From positions 282,539 through 346,538 of the forward strand of contig KV748274.1 of assembly GCA_001692895.1 (NCBI GenBank): a DNA stretch of 64,000 nucleotides. Reading direction: 5' to 3'. Both the position numbers and the translations under genes were made by a program. Position 1 is the stretch's first letter; each line of letters opens with the position of its first letter. The DNA is from Cenococcum geophilum 1.58 (lineage: Eukaryota > Ascomycota > Dothideomycetes > Gloniales > Gloniaceae). Positions 1-10,139 of this stretch are shown in pieces. The notes under the pieces were generated by a model. It was given only the letters and a program-made list of their open reading frames with translations, ran no database searches and was not told where the DNA came from.

Positions 1-1738
1 GCTTTGCGGCGGGCGTCTTTTTAGGTAAAGGCTAGGTCATAGGCCCGGACATCTTGTTGGTAGGTAGGGTTAGCCCTTACAGCTAGTATCTTATGGTTGG
101 TTCGGATTTCCCTAATAAAGGAGGGCAACCTTAGTCTATCCTCCGGCTAGACAAACCGTCTTTTTTGTATGTTTAACCAAATATTAAAATAGGACATCTA
201 TTTTTGTTTAAGGATTATATTATAGGACCCTAGGTCTAGGATATAAAAGAGGATACTGTATTGGTGTCGTCCGTTAAGAGCGATATATAACTTTAAGATG
301 TGGGTAATGGGCTAACCGGCTTGGCCGTTATAGCCCTTTACCTAGATAGGCTTCTCTAGTTAGATGGCTTCTGTATTTAGAAACTTAGCAACATTATTTA
401 TATAGGTAGTATTTATAAAGGTAAAGCTATTTGCTTTAGTGTTAATAAGGGCGGTTATATTAACTCTATATCTATTTTAAGATACTATATATAGAACCGT
501 AAAATGCTTTCTACCTATTAACTAACTAAAATTAATCTCTTTAAGATCGATAGGGTACCCTAGGGGGGAGTCTTTCCCTAGGGTTCTTCTTTTCCCGACT
601 TATTGGACGTTTCTCCTTTCTTTATTTCCTTAATATCGCCTATATCCTTTAGCTCCGGGCAGGATAAGGTAAAGTAACCTTACTTATTGTAGTTAAAGTA
701 TATAGCTAAGGTAGGGTCGATTAGAGTATTACGGCGAATACTAGTTAATGGCGTGGTATATAGCTAGTTAGGCGAGGCTTGCTAGTACGTAGTTATAACC
801 GCCTTTAGTATAAGAGCAGTTATAACTTATCTTCCTGCTCTAGCTTTTATAGGTATAGCTAGTGAGTTCTAATTGTTACGGAGTTGCTTTTATTAATTAG
901 GGTAGGCGTTAATTCGCTTTAGTTCTAAGTCTAATAATAGGTAATAAGCTGCGAGTCTTTTATAGATTAGTAGGTTATCTAAAGTTACAGCGATCTTTTC
1001 TTATAGCCAAATTGTTAGCTTATTATATAGGTCTAATTAGTAGTTCTTAAGGGGAACCTGGCCTTCTCCTATAAGGTATAGGAATTAAGTTTAGAATTTG
1101 GCAAAGGGTTAGTTTAGTTTTATTATCAGGTAATTATAGTTATAACGGGCATCCTGTACTTTATTTGGGTTAATATAGATAGCCGCTAAGTGCCGTATTA
1201 TCTTATTAATAGATATAAATTGGATAGGGGAGTCGTCCTTAAACTTGGCTTAAAGGTGCCGTTAGGCGTCCCTAGTGGTTCGACTAAAGAGGTAGAGTAT
1301 TTTGGCTTCTTTGGAAAGGAAATAGTTATAGTTAACGCAGAGCTTTCCTTATACTTAAATCCTCTAATTCTTAAAGATAGGGTTTATCCTATTAGATAGT
1401 AGTAGGGGGTTAGGGAGCTTAACGGACTTTAATTACTTCGTCATTGTATTTGTACTCCCTAGTATATTACATTTAGTAGAGTAAATAGGTTGACTAGGGC
1501 TTTAAGAAGGGGAAGCTAGGCTATTTTATAGGGCCGTAAGGCTTTCTAGGATCTCTTATAGGGTCTCTTATATATTTCTCGCTTTAAGATAATCGGCTTC
1601 TTGGCTGGCTGCAAGGGCGCGAATCTGCTCGCGTATATCTACGACATTATTATTATCTTTGATTTCTAATCCTAATTAGATCTCAGGTTCCTCTTAGGTA
1701 GAGGTAGCTCTCTTAGATAAGCTTACTTTAGGTGCCAT
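1..1738 (-). pseudogene. gag and aspartic protease of gypsy element (RIP-inactivated)
   Basis: The ATG is at 1738-1736 on the minus strand and begins MAPKVSLSKRATST. A gag-like stretch follows, then a CCHC zinc knuckle near 706-659 in which two Cys and the His now read Tyr, as expected from C-to-T change, while the last Cys remains. Further on is a retropepsin-like segment (about 470-180): a hydrophobic strand ending LINTKANS, where the usual catalytic Asp-Thr-Gly reads Asn-Thr-Lys, followed by an ILDLGS strand. Gag would coat the particle and protease would cut the polyprotein. Stops are almost all TAG/TAA at Gln/Trp positions. Protease motif loss plus stops make it nonfunctional. Family assignment is confident; exact domain ends are not. 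Confidence 0.8.
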
Positions 1739-1968
1739 TATTAGTTTCCTAAGGTTCGTTAGTATTGTACGCTTTAGTTTCGATTCTAGGGGTACAGGTC
1801 CAGTCCTATCTAGCTTATAAGGTGGGATATTATCTAGGCCTTCCCAGGCAATATAGAGTTGTTTTGGTGTCTAAGTATAGCGCGTCAATACGTCGTTGCA
1901 GACGAAGTTTCTTTAGGGTGGGATATTATTAAGGCCTTCCCAGGCAAGGTAGGGAGAGCTTAGTATAA

Positions 1969-2179
1969 TGTTACGGCTTAAACAAATGCCTCTAAACCGA
2001 AGCTTAAACGAATGCTATATTACCAAGATACTAAGCTAAAGAGAAGGAAAAGGGGTCGCTAGGACCAATGTAAATAAATATATAGGGTAAGCCGCCAAGG
2101 CGCTAGCTTTAGGCGGGCCAATCGCAGGTCGGCAGAATATGGCAGAATTTGGCAGGTAACGTGCGATAGCGCCGTTACA
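1969..2179 (-). repeat. LTR, 211 bp
   Basis: Starts TGTTACGGC and ends GCCGTTACA, a perfect 9-bp terminal inverted repeat typical of gypsy LTRs. It is the 5' LTR of the minus-strand element to its left. It has kept CpG and TpG better than the coding part. Confidence 0.85.
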
Positions 2180-2189
2180 CTTATGGTAT

Positions 2190-2660
2190 ACCGCTTAGTA
2201 AACCGTCAACTTAGGTATTTGCCACCCTTTACTACCGTAGGCCTTACGACCAGTATATTAAGTTTAGTAGGTAGCCGTGGTAACTACCTTTAAGTCTTTA
2301 ATATATTCTAGCTAAAGCAGCAAACGTAACTAGTATAACGATATTGCTAGCCGCGTATACGCGCGCAATTAGAAGCTCCTCTACCGCAGTAAGTATAGGT
2401 AAGAAGCCAGGAATAGGCCCTAGATTAAGCTTATTACTTTCACTAAATAGGGGAGAAAGGGTTAGATATTTAAGGCTATTGGCGTCCTTAATACAGGCTT
2501 TACATATACCTATATTGTTACCCTCCGTAGCTAGGCCTATTTAGAACCACCGCTCCTTATAACGGCTGCACGTCTTTATATATTTAGCATATAGTATACT
2601 CCTAAACTTCTTAATTCGCTCCCAATTAACAGCCGAAACGGGTAGTAGTATAGCCGTAGT
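2190..2660 (-). pseudogene. Helitron-like replication/helicase protein, N-terminal fragment
   Basis: Reading minus from about 2640, the frame gives Cys-Ser-Arg-Tyr...RWF, then GICKACIKDA, then PIPGFLPILTAVEELLIARV. This order (paired Cys motifs, then a Pro-rich turn and L-T-x-V-E-E-x-L-I-A-R-V) matches what I know of the region upstream of the Rep/helicase of fungal Helitrons and related 'helitron helicase-like' proteins. About 35 further codons (through YHGYLLNLIY) remain before the gypsy LTR at 2179 cuts the gene. Rep HUH and helicase motifs are not in the window. Stops at Gln/Trp codons show RIP. The family match rests on the VEELLIARV block and Cys spacing only. Confidence 0.55.
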
Positions 2661-2670
2661 TAGAGCTTAC

Positions 2671-2800
2671 TGTAACGGAGCTTGCCGTAAGGGAGCTTGC
2701 TATAAGGGAGCCTACTATAAGGGAGCTTGCCATAAGGGAGCCTGCCGTAAGGGAGCCTGCTATGAGGGAGCCTACCGTAAGGGAGCTTGCCGTAAGGAAG
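2671..2800 (-). repeat. 15-bp tandem repeat, about 8 copies, coding length
   Basis: Tandem units of the type cgtaagggagcttgc, with C/T and A/G changes between copies. Unit length is a multiple of three; on the minus strand one frame gives a pentapeptide Leu-Pro-Tyr-Gly-Lys/Arg and another a Ser/Ala/Gly/Leu-rich repeat. It sits just upstream of the Helitron-like segment in the same orientation, so it may be a low-complexity linker of that protein. Confidence 0.75.
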
Positions 2801-2802
2801 GT

Positions 2803-2867
2803 GGTATTAGTGGTAGAGTAGGTATTAGAGGTAGGGTAGGTATTAGCAGTAGAGTAGGTATAGGAGC
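2803..2867. repeat. 18-bp tandem repeat, about 3 copies
   Basis: Units ggtattagnggtagngta directly next to the 15-bp array; on the minus strand they contribute the repeated LIPTLP peptide. Probably the same expanded low-complexity coding region. Confidence 0.6.
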
Positions 2868-3409
2868 TAGTTCCAGCAAGGACGCATTTAGGCTATCTAG
2901 AGTGTCTCTTCTACTATATAGAGCTTTATCTATAGTATATAGCGGAGGAGTAGGCGAGTAAGCTTTACCCCGCCGATTAAAAATGCAGTACAACCTTCAC
3001 CACACATGCAACCTTACTAAAAGGTAGCGCCACACTCCAAAACTTACGCATACCCATCTTACCATCAAAAACAATCGATTTTCCAACTTTTAAGACCTAA
3101 TTCCTACTGCCTAGCGAGCTAGAGGTAGATTTATTTGTTATTTTACCCCCTTCTCCTAACAGAAAATTTTTCTCTAAGGGTGGCCCTAGCTTATAAGCGA
3201 GGCACAGACAGGAACACCAAAACTACTACCACTACTACTAATACCAAAACTATAAAATAGGGGCTAGTTTCTCTACTACCTCTTAGCCTAATCTCCCCAG
3301 AAATCTTCTAGTAGGATTAGTAAGGAGAAAGGGTATAAGGATAGTAAAAACTAGGAAACCCTCCTATAAGATATAAAATGCCAAGGCCTAATAGGTTTAA
3401 AAAAAACCT

Positions 3410-4773
3410 CTTATAGAAATAAGTAATGCGGACTCTACATCTACTTTTTCTCCCCCTTCTCCTTCTCCTGGCCCAGTTAGGATAGGAGAAAAAAGAGGAC
3501 ATCCTTAGTCTTCTCCTGAAAAAGAAAACCAAAAACCTGTAAAAAAGACAATAAAACTAACAACTACTACGGATAGTATGCCTAGTATACCTCCCTCTTC
3601 CCTTACTCCGGAAGAACATCTATGCAAGGCTTTAAGAAGCCTAATCCAGGCCTATAGAGGGCTAGAAGGAGAAGAATAAGAAGAATAAGTTAGATAGCTA
3701 GTGGACTATATACAAAATATCCTAATAGGAAAAAACCCCTTTGTAAAAGAAGAAGAAGAAAAAGAAGAGGCAAAAGAGGTCCTAAAAGGACTAGTAGAAG
3801 AAGTAAGAGCTCTCCGTAAGGAGGTGGCTCCTATTAAAGAAACTTACGCAGAGAGGCTAAAGAAGGACCTCCCCCCTTCTTCGTCCTCCCTACCCTCCTT
3901 ATTATCATCTTTTACCCCTTTTCCTTCTAATAGAAGTTCTACTTCTACGAAAAGTAAGAAAAAGCAGCTATAAGAAAGGAAGCTAGTCCTAATTACGGAC
4001 GAAAAGGACTAACCTTTAGATACCTTCTCTATACGAAACAAAGTCAATTAACTATTTACATTAAAACTGCAAGTAAAAAAGCCAGTACTAGCGTCTATAG
4101 CTAGAACTAAAGGAAAACAAAATATTCTCCTTATGACTATAGAAGAGTATAATGCAGATTTCCTAGTTAAATATAAGGAGATCTAGCATAACTGCTTTAC
4201 CTTTTAAAGAGAACAAAAATTAGAACTATGGGTTCAAATTGTAGCCCATAGGGTTCCTACCCTACCTTTCCTAGGAGAAGGAGGCTCTAAGCTTCTAAAA
4301 GAAGAAATTAAAACCTTTAATCCTATAAAGATACAAGGACTACCTAGATAGATCTTATCTAGCGAAAAAAGACACAATCTATAGACCAGATTTGGCTCTA
4401 TAGTTTTTACTATAGAAAACGAAGAAAAAAGACAAGAAATCCTTAAGCAAAAAGAGATATTAATTGCAGGTACAGCTACTAAGGTAGTAAAATACCTCAA
4501 AGTCTCTCCTACTACGCAGTGCACTAGCTGCCAAAAATTTGGCCATATAGGAGATAGATGCTCTACTAGAGCCTGTAGATTTTATATAGCTGCATATTTA
4601 TTTAAAGACCACTCCTATTCTACCTATGTAATAACGGGCAAGCCTTGCCAGCATACTACCCCTCTTTGCATTAACTGTAAAGAAAACCACTTTGCGAATA
4701 GTAAAGACTGCGAGGTTCTAAAAGCAGTTAAGCTAGTAGGTAATACTAGCTTAGAAGGTTCTATGGAAGAATA
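3410..4773 (+). pseudogene. LINE ORF1 (gag-like RNA-binding protein), RIP-stopped
   Basis: One reading frame (position 2 mod 3) runs from about 3410 to 4773 with no frameshift and only scattered TAA/TAG, mostly where Gln or Trp is expected. In order: a Ser/Pro/Lys-rich start; a segment with acidic and coiled-coil-like KEEEEKEEAKEVLKG and ALRKEVAPIKETYAERLKKD (about 3745-3870); a Ser/Thr-rich linker; a middle domain containing WVQIVAHRVPT, typical of LINE ORF1; then zinc knuckles, first C-x2-C-x4-H-x4-C (CTSCQKFGHIGDRC, 4520-4561), last CINCKENH...C near 4666-4711. The protein would bind element RNA for target-primed reverse transcription. Upstream of about 3410 the frame is unclear, so the true start is not fixed. 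A 90-codon uninterrupted piece is at 3701-3973. Confidence 0.8.
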
Positions 4774-5078
4774 AAATAAAATAAATAGGATTCTAGAAGG
4801 AGGTAACTCCTACTAGGCTCTTAGTAAAAAGATATTAGAGAGCGAAAGGATAGAAATAAATTGCAAAAGGACAGAGACAGGTGTTAGGATTTCTTATAGT
4901 TTTTCCTACCGTTTTCTTATTTCCTAGTAGTTATAGTACCTTAGTATTTTACTAAGAAGCTATAAACTCCTAAGGGTTTATAAACTACTAGGATATAGCT
5001 ACTAGTACATATTAAGCTGCCTAAAAAGGATTTATATATATAGAACTATAGCGCCATAGCCTAGAGGCTGCATGCGCA

Positions 5079-5099
5079 GTATTATACGTAGTATAATAC
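5079..5099 (+). other. 3'-terminal hairpin before poly(A)
   Basis: GTATTATAC-gta-GTATAATAC is a perfect 9-bp stem with a 3-base loop, 8 bases before the poly(A) of the LINE derivative. It could be an RT recognition structure, or a chance product of TA enrichment. Confidence 0.4.
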
Positions 5100-5125
5100 A
5101 ACGGACCAAAAAAAAAAAAAAAAAA

Positions 5126-5587
5126 GAATGCCGTACTCCCGTTACATTACCCTAATTGTCTTCCGTTATTAAGCCATTTTAAAGGTATCTTAACTATTCT
5201 GGCCGCGAGGCAGGAAGGCGTTCTCGGTATCGTTTTTAGGTAAAGCAGTTCGCTGGCGCCTTACAGAACAATTCTTAGTAATAAAACCTAACTCTATAAA
5301 AGCTCTTCGCTTATTTAAACTATATTTAAAGGCCTAGAAAAGTAAGCAGAAGTAGAAGTAATATATAGGGAAAACGCGCCTTTAACTAATATAACTGGCA
5401 TAGCTTTAAAATCTTCTTTAAAGGGCCGTCTTTAACAAAGTTATAGCGGGGCTTATGGATATAGCACCTGCTGCACTTAATTATAGTAGGATCTGCTATA
5501 TTTATAATATATATATTAGTATTAATAGAGGTGTTAACAAAAAGGAAGGCGTAATACTACCTTAGTAGGATATTTTAATATTCATAA
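5126..5587 (-). other. Relic with Cys-pair motif, probably upstream part of the Helitron-like gene
   Basis: No open gene. On the minus strand near 5480-5400 a frame reads KCSRCYIHKPRYNF...KDGPLKK, a C-x2-C start followed by a second degraded Cys site. Such Cys pairs occur in fungal repeat-associated proteins. It lies upstream, in the same orientation, of the S/T-rich repeat and Helitron-like block at 2190-2800, so the LINE derivative may split one gene. The last five bases, CATAA (5583-5587), are the target duplication of the next element. Confidence 0.35.
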
Positions 5588-5780
5588 TGTCACGGGACGG
5601 GGGTAGTGGCTATAAGACGTATATATTCAAGGAGTCTACAAGACATTACGCGATCGATCATAAAGGTCAAGGGCGTAAGGAGGTGATATACCTACGCGTA
5701 GCTAACATAAGCTATACGTGAGGTGTACGCAAGAGCACGGGGCTCTCCTATGGAGGCCCCTGCGGTAGGGTTTCGTAATA
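5588..5780 (-). repeat. 3' LTR, 193 bp
   Basis: Starts TGTCACGGGACGG and ends in TCGTAATA (from CCGTAACA). It differs from its partner at scattered sites, mostly transitions. Confidence 0.92.
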
Positions 5781-5793
5781 CTACCCCCCCTCC
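5781..5793 (-). other. Polypurine tract
   Basis: ctaccccccctcc on the plus strand, a G-rich purine tract on the minus strand abutting the 3' LTR. Plus-strand DNA primer site; fixes the element's direction. Confidence 0.75.
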
Positions 5794-6129
5794 TATAGAG
5801 GCGGAGCTCTGGCGACGCTGTAGTTACTATATATATATAGAAGGGACACTTAGGGTATAGAAAAGAAGAAAGGGGGGTATTGCTAAAGGCTTAAAACAAC
5901 GTTATATAATAAGGCTTGGCATCTAAGAATCCGACCAATTAGATAACTTTAACCGCCGGTTAAAGTTCCTGGACATCTCAACAATATTCCGGTCACGTAA
6001 TCGCACTTTACCGCAATCTAACAGCAATCTAACGGCAATTTGCCCCTACGTGGCAATATATAACGGTTTAACTCTATAAGGGCTCCCATAGAGGATTAAG
6101 TATAAAATCTCTACTTAGGCCCGGTTTCT

Positions 6130-9100
6130 ATAGGTTCGCGTAGTAAAAGTCGCTAATTAGATCCTTTGTATTTTTGAAGTCTTCCTATAGTTGCCATTCT
6201 GGCTAATCTATGTCGAATCCTATATATATAACTCTATAGTAGAGCCGTCGTCCTCTGCCTTTACTAAAGTATTTAGAGTTAATAATTCGTTTAACGGTCT
6301 ACTCCTTATAGTTCTTGTCTTTATTCTCGTCTCGGATTAGTACTAGTAGGGGTTTAGGCTATATCTGCCCCGGTAAGGGGTTAGGCTAGTAAAGGTATAG
6401 TAGCTATAGGTGAAATACAGGCCATATCCCACGGGTAGCTAGGGTAAGTAGGAGCTCTAGCTCGTATACAGCTCCCCTATTAATAACTCGTTTAATTAGG
6501 TAGGGGCTAAGGTTCTTATAATTAAGTGACTTCATAGGCCTCTATATAGAGATATTACGTGCATTTAGCCATACCCAGTCGCCAACACGCATCTCCGGTG
6601 GTGGCGTTTTATAACAGTCAGCGAAATAGGCCTACTTTACTTAAGCCCAGGCCATTTCTCCCTTGCAGTAGTTAAGTAGATTTTTTATACGGTCTGCATG
6701 CTGGTTAGTAAGTAGCATCTTAAGGCGTTTTCTATATAGCAGTTTCTTATTAATAGGTTCTAGTGGTTCTATACTAGATTAGGGGTAATATCCCTTGTTC
6801 GCGAAGAACGGGGTAAGTCCTATAGTAGTTAAGACGTAGTTATTCGCTGCAAATTTACCTAGTAGAAGGTAATCTACCCAGTTATCTTAACTATAGGCGA
6901 CTACCTATTATAGGTACGCTTTTATACTAGTATTAGCGTTTTCCGGTTACCTAGTAGTTTCGTAGTAAAAGGATATAGATATCTTAACGGAGATGCCAAG
7001 GCGTTAGCAGATTCATCTCTATATATTAGAGCCGAACTATATACCTTAGTCGGACGTAATCAAGTTAGGTAACCTATATAATCGGTAGATTTCGCGGAGA
7101 AAGGCGTTAGTAACGTCGCTAACGGCTACACCTTCGGTTGGGACGTAGTGGCGCTCTTTTATAAGTCGGCATATTATTATAAGGATGTTCTTATAGGTAC
7201 GGCCATATTACTTATAGGGTGGTAGGTTAACAACGAAATCTATAGCGATATCTACCTATTATTATATAGGTACTAGTAAAGGGTGCAGTAGTCCTTGGTA
7301 CTTTATATTAAAGGCCTTAGCGCGCTTATAACCGTAACAGGCGCCTATAAAGCGTTTAACTAAGTCTATTATTTTAGGCCAGAAGTAGTATCGGCTAAAA
7401 AGCTTATAGGTTCCTCCTCTGCCTAAGTAGCCGCTTAATTAGAGGTTATAGGCCATTTAAATTAGTTGCCGTTATAGATTTTCTAAGTTAGGGACGAATA
7501 GACGGCCTCTATAATAGAGCCTATTCTCTTTTACTTCTAAGGCTACTATATTAATCTGGCCTAAGCTTTAGAGTTTAGTTAGTAGCGTATAGGCGCTAGC
7601 GGTCTTTACGGCAATAAGTTAATATAGTAATAGGTTAATAGAGGTGTTATATACCGTGGTGATAAGCTTGTTAATTTTGGGAGGTAATTTTAGTTCTATA
7701 GTGTGGAGCTAAGGTATAGTTAGCTCTATTATAGGTAGCATACCTAGGGCCAAATTTCGTGCTTTTAGGATTATTTATTATTAGAACTGGTTATAGGGGT
7801 TATCTTTAGACTAAGGAAGGTCTTATAAGCGGCGTATTAGGCTATTAGGCTTAGTACCTTATACTCCTAGCCTATATACGATTTTAAAGTTAAAACTAGA
7901 GAGGAACTTATTCCAGCGTGCTTAGCGTTAGTTTAGCTATTTTGTAGTTATAAAGTACTTAAGGTTACAATAATCCGTAAGGACTTCAGTTGGCTAGTTA
8001 GGTTCTACTAAGGAGAGTTCTAGTTAGAATTCCTTAAACGCTTATATAATCGTAAGAAGTTCCTTATTATAGATCTCGTAGTTATATTCTTATAGTGTAA
8101 GCTTAGACGAATAGAATGCGACTAGGTGGAGGAGACTGTTATCGCCTATCTAGGAAAGGATGCCTGCGTTAACGTGGTCTAAGGAGTTAGTCTTAAAATA
8201 GAGTTGTCGTCCTAGTATAAAGTAAGCTAGGATAGGTGCTTTAGTAAAAGTATCTTTAAGGTCTTAGAACGCCTTCTCGTATTTAGGCGTCCAGATAAAA
8301 CGTAAATATGTTTTTCTTCCTTTCGCGGAAAGGCCCTTTATTCGCATCATTGCTATAAGTAGTGCTATAACACCCAAGAAGTTATATATAAATTTTTGAT
8401 AGAAGTTAGCAAAACTAAGGAAAGCTTATACGTCTTTAATGCAGTTAGGGGTTTACTATTCGGTAATTGTGTGTACCTTCTTAGGGTCTATACGGACACC
8501 CTTAATAGTAACGATTAGTTTAAGGTATTTTACTTCTATAACTAAGAATTCGCACTTCTTTAAATTAATATAAAGTCCTACGTCCCTAAGGCGCTATAGG
8601 ACCTTTTAAACGTGCTTAGTATACTTAGAAAGGTCGTCGCTGTAAATAAGTATATCGTCTAGGTACGCAGAGCAGAAGTCATTAAGGTAGTCCTATAAGG
8701 CGTTATTAATATAGCTTTAGAAGCTACCTGGGCCGTTATATACGCTAAAGGGTATAACGGTATATTTAAATTGGCTAAAGCGCAATATAAATGCGGTTTT
8801 CCATTCATCACCTTCTTATATTCGGAGGCGGTTAAAGGCGGCGATAATATCAAGCTTAGTATAGATTTTAGCTTAGCTAAGCCGCTTAAGAGTCTTATGT
8901 ATAAGTAGTACGGGGTATTAGTTCTTAATTGTAATAGCGTTAAGTCCTCTATAGTTAATATAGAATTAAATACCTCCTCCTAGCTTCTTAGTAAGGAAGA
9001 TAGGGGCGGCTGCTAGGGACATGCTAGGGCAAATAAACCCTTTGTCGAGGTGCTTGTTGATATACTTTTAACAACTAGAAGTTCGTCTTTTAATATTAGG

Positions 9101-9950
9101 TAGGGTCTCTTATAGGGTGGCGTTTTTCCTTATTTAATATTAATGGCATAGTTATTAGGTTAATATGGGGGGAGTATATCTACGCTCTTTTATAAGCACA
9201 CGTTAATAAAGTTATAGTACCTCTTAGGGAGGAGCTTGCGGAGTTCCTTATTGGTAAGTCCTTTTTTAAGCTTTATAAACTTCTTAAAGTCTAAAGGTAA
9301 AAGTCCGTAGAGTTCTACGGGGGCATCATTTTCTAGAAGGTCGACTATATCTATCCTATTACTATAAAGGACGTAGTCCTATTCTTTATTAAGCTTATAT
9401 AGTCGTAATCAGGAGGCTGCGGTAATAGTCCAGCCTTTCCTACATGCTATACGGTAAAAGGCCGCGGCACTTACGTGGTAGTAGTTGGTCGTGGGTAGGG
9501 TAATAAGGGGTTCCTTAGGTTAGTATCCTGGGGAGTAGATAGAGGCGGCTAGGCCATATCCTAGGCAGGTCTCTCTATAGTATTTAGAGTTAAAGGTTAC
9601 TTCTTTCTTTTTCCAGTTAATGGCGGGGTTATATTATTCGAGCTAGTTTATTTTAAGGATAATAGGGTAGTTAGCAAGTAGTATAATATAGGCCCAGAGT
9701 TCTTCCTAGTGCCTATTTATATCTAGGTAGAGTTATACTATATAGGTAATCTTCTGTATGGTATAACTACTATTAGCAAGTTATAGGGCGCGGGCTTTGG
9801 TAAGGGGTAAAGTAGGTAGGTTATAAATACGCATAAATTAAGTATCTATAAATTTATTAGTAGCTCCGCAATTAATTATAGAACGGCTTTTATATTATTT
9901 TTTAGCAGTAGTTCCTATTATAGGTAAAACTATCTATTTCCGTCTATTTA
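6130..9950 (-). pseudogene. pol: protease, RT, RNase H, integrase, chromodomain
   Basis: Read on the minus strand, with RIP stops. Protease about 9930-9590 (INCGATNKFIDT, catalytic Asp now Asn). RT about 9090-8430, with LDKGFICPS, NYRGLNAITIKN, KLDIIAAFNRL and the catalytic box AYLDDILIYSDD (near 8665-8630) with both Asp kept. RNase H follows to about 7900. Integrase: zinc region with RYYFWPKIIDLVKRF and a Cys pair reduced to one Cys (about 7430-7330), then the DDE core (IAIDFVVN, LITSD, YETTR*PENAN; about 7240-6950). Chromodomain about 6290-6150: RIINSKYF...RLYYRVIYIGFD...PEWQL. It would copy and integrate the element. Downstream to 5794 is untranslated or unrecognised. Confidence 0.88.
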
Positions 9951-10139
9951 TCTTTACTAAGTTATCTATTAAGCAGGCCGATATATAGATCCCCTTATCG
10001 TTAGGGCGTCCTAACCTACGACTTAGGGCTAGGACTTGGCGTTTTCCGTTTCCGTATCCAACTCTACTACTATTACTGCGTCTTTATCTTATACGGTAGT
10101 AGCATATAGTAACGTATTTAGTGTTCGAGGTACTAGGTT

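Larger units (their letters stand above)
1..2179 (-). mobile_element. Ty3/gypsy retrotransposon, 5' part, cut by window edge
   Basis: Minus-strand LTR retrotransposon with its 5' LTR at 1969-2179, then gag and protease; reverse transcriptase and the second LTR lie beyond base 1. It sits in the Helitron-like relic whose coding signal resumes at 2180, so it is a nested insertion. The five bases right of the LTR are CTTAT and should recur beyond the left edge. Between LTR and gag, a stretch near 1822-1852 (ggtgggatattat...ccttcccaggc) recurs near 1917-1947, a leader duplication about 95 bp apart. RIP has changed many Gln/Trp codons to stops, so the element is dead. Confidence 0.85.
2992..5125 (+). 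mobile_element. LINE derivative with ORF1 only, poly(A)-ended
   Basis: Plus-strand non-LTR element. It holds a LINE-type ORF1 (below) and ends in 18 A residues at 5108-5125. No ORF2 (endonuclease/RT) lies between ORF1 and the poly(A), only about 330 bp, so this is an internally deleted, non-autonomous copy. A possible target duplication is aatgcagtac at 2982-2991 and aatgccgtac at 5127-5136, one mismatch; this sets the tentative 5' end. It lies inside the minus-strand Helitron-like relic. RIP is milder than elsewhere: CpA and TpG remain in ORF1. Confidence 0.7.

Noticed and set aside
2344-2544. Plus-strand open frame of 66 codons
   Set aside because: Shadow of the minus-strand Helitron-like relic.
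4234-4524. Minus frame of 96 codons
   Set aside because: Antisense shadow of LINE ORF1, which has zinc knuckles on the plus strand.
5048-5107. tRNA gene
   Set aside because: A box A-like string exists but no box B or cloverleaf.
8659-8853. Minus frame of 64 codons
   Set aside because: Shifted frame over RT; the true RT frame (with YLDD) is a neighbouring one with RIP stops.
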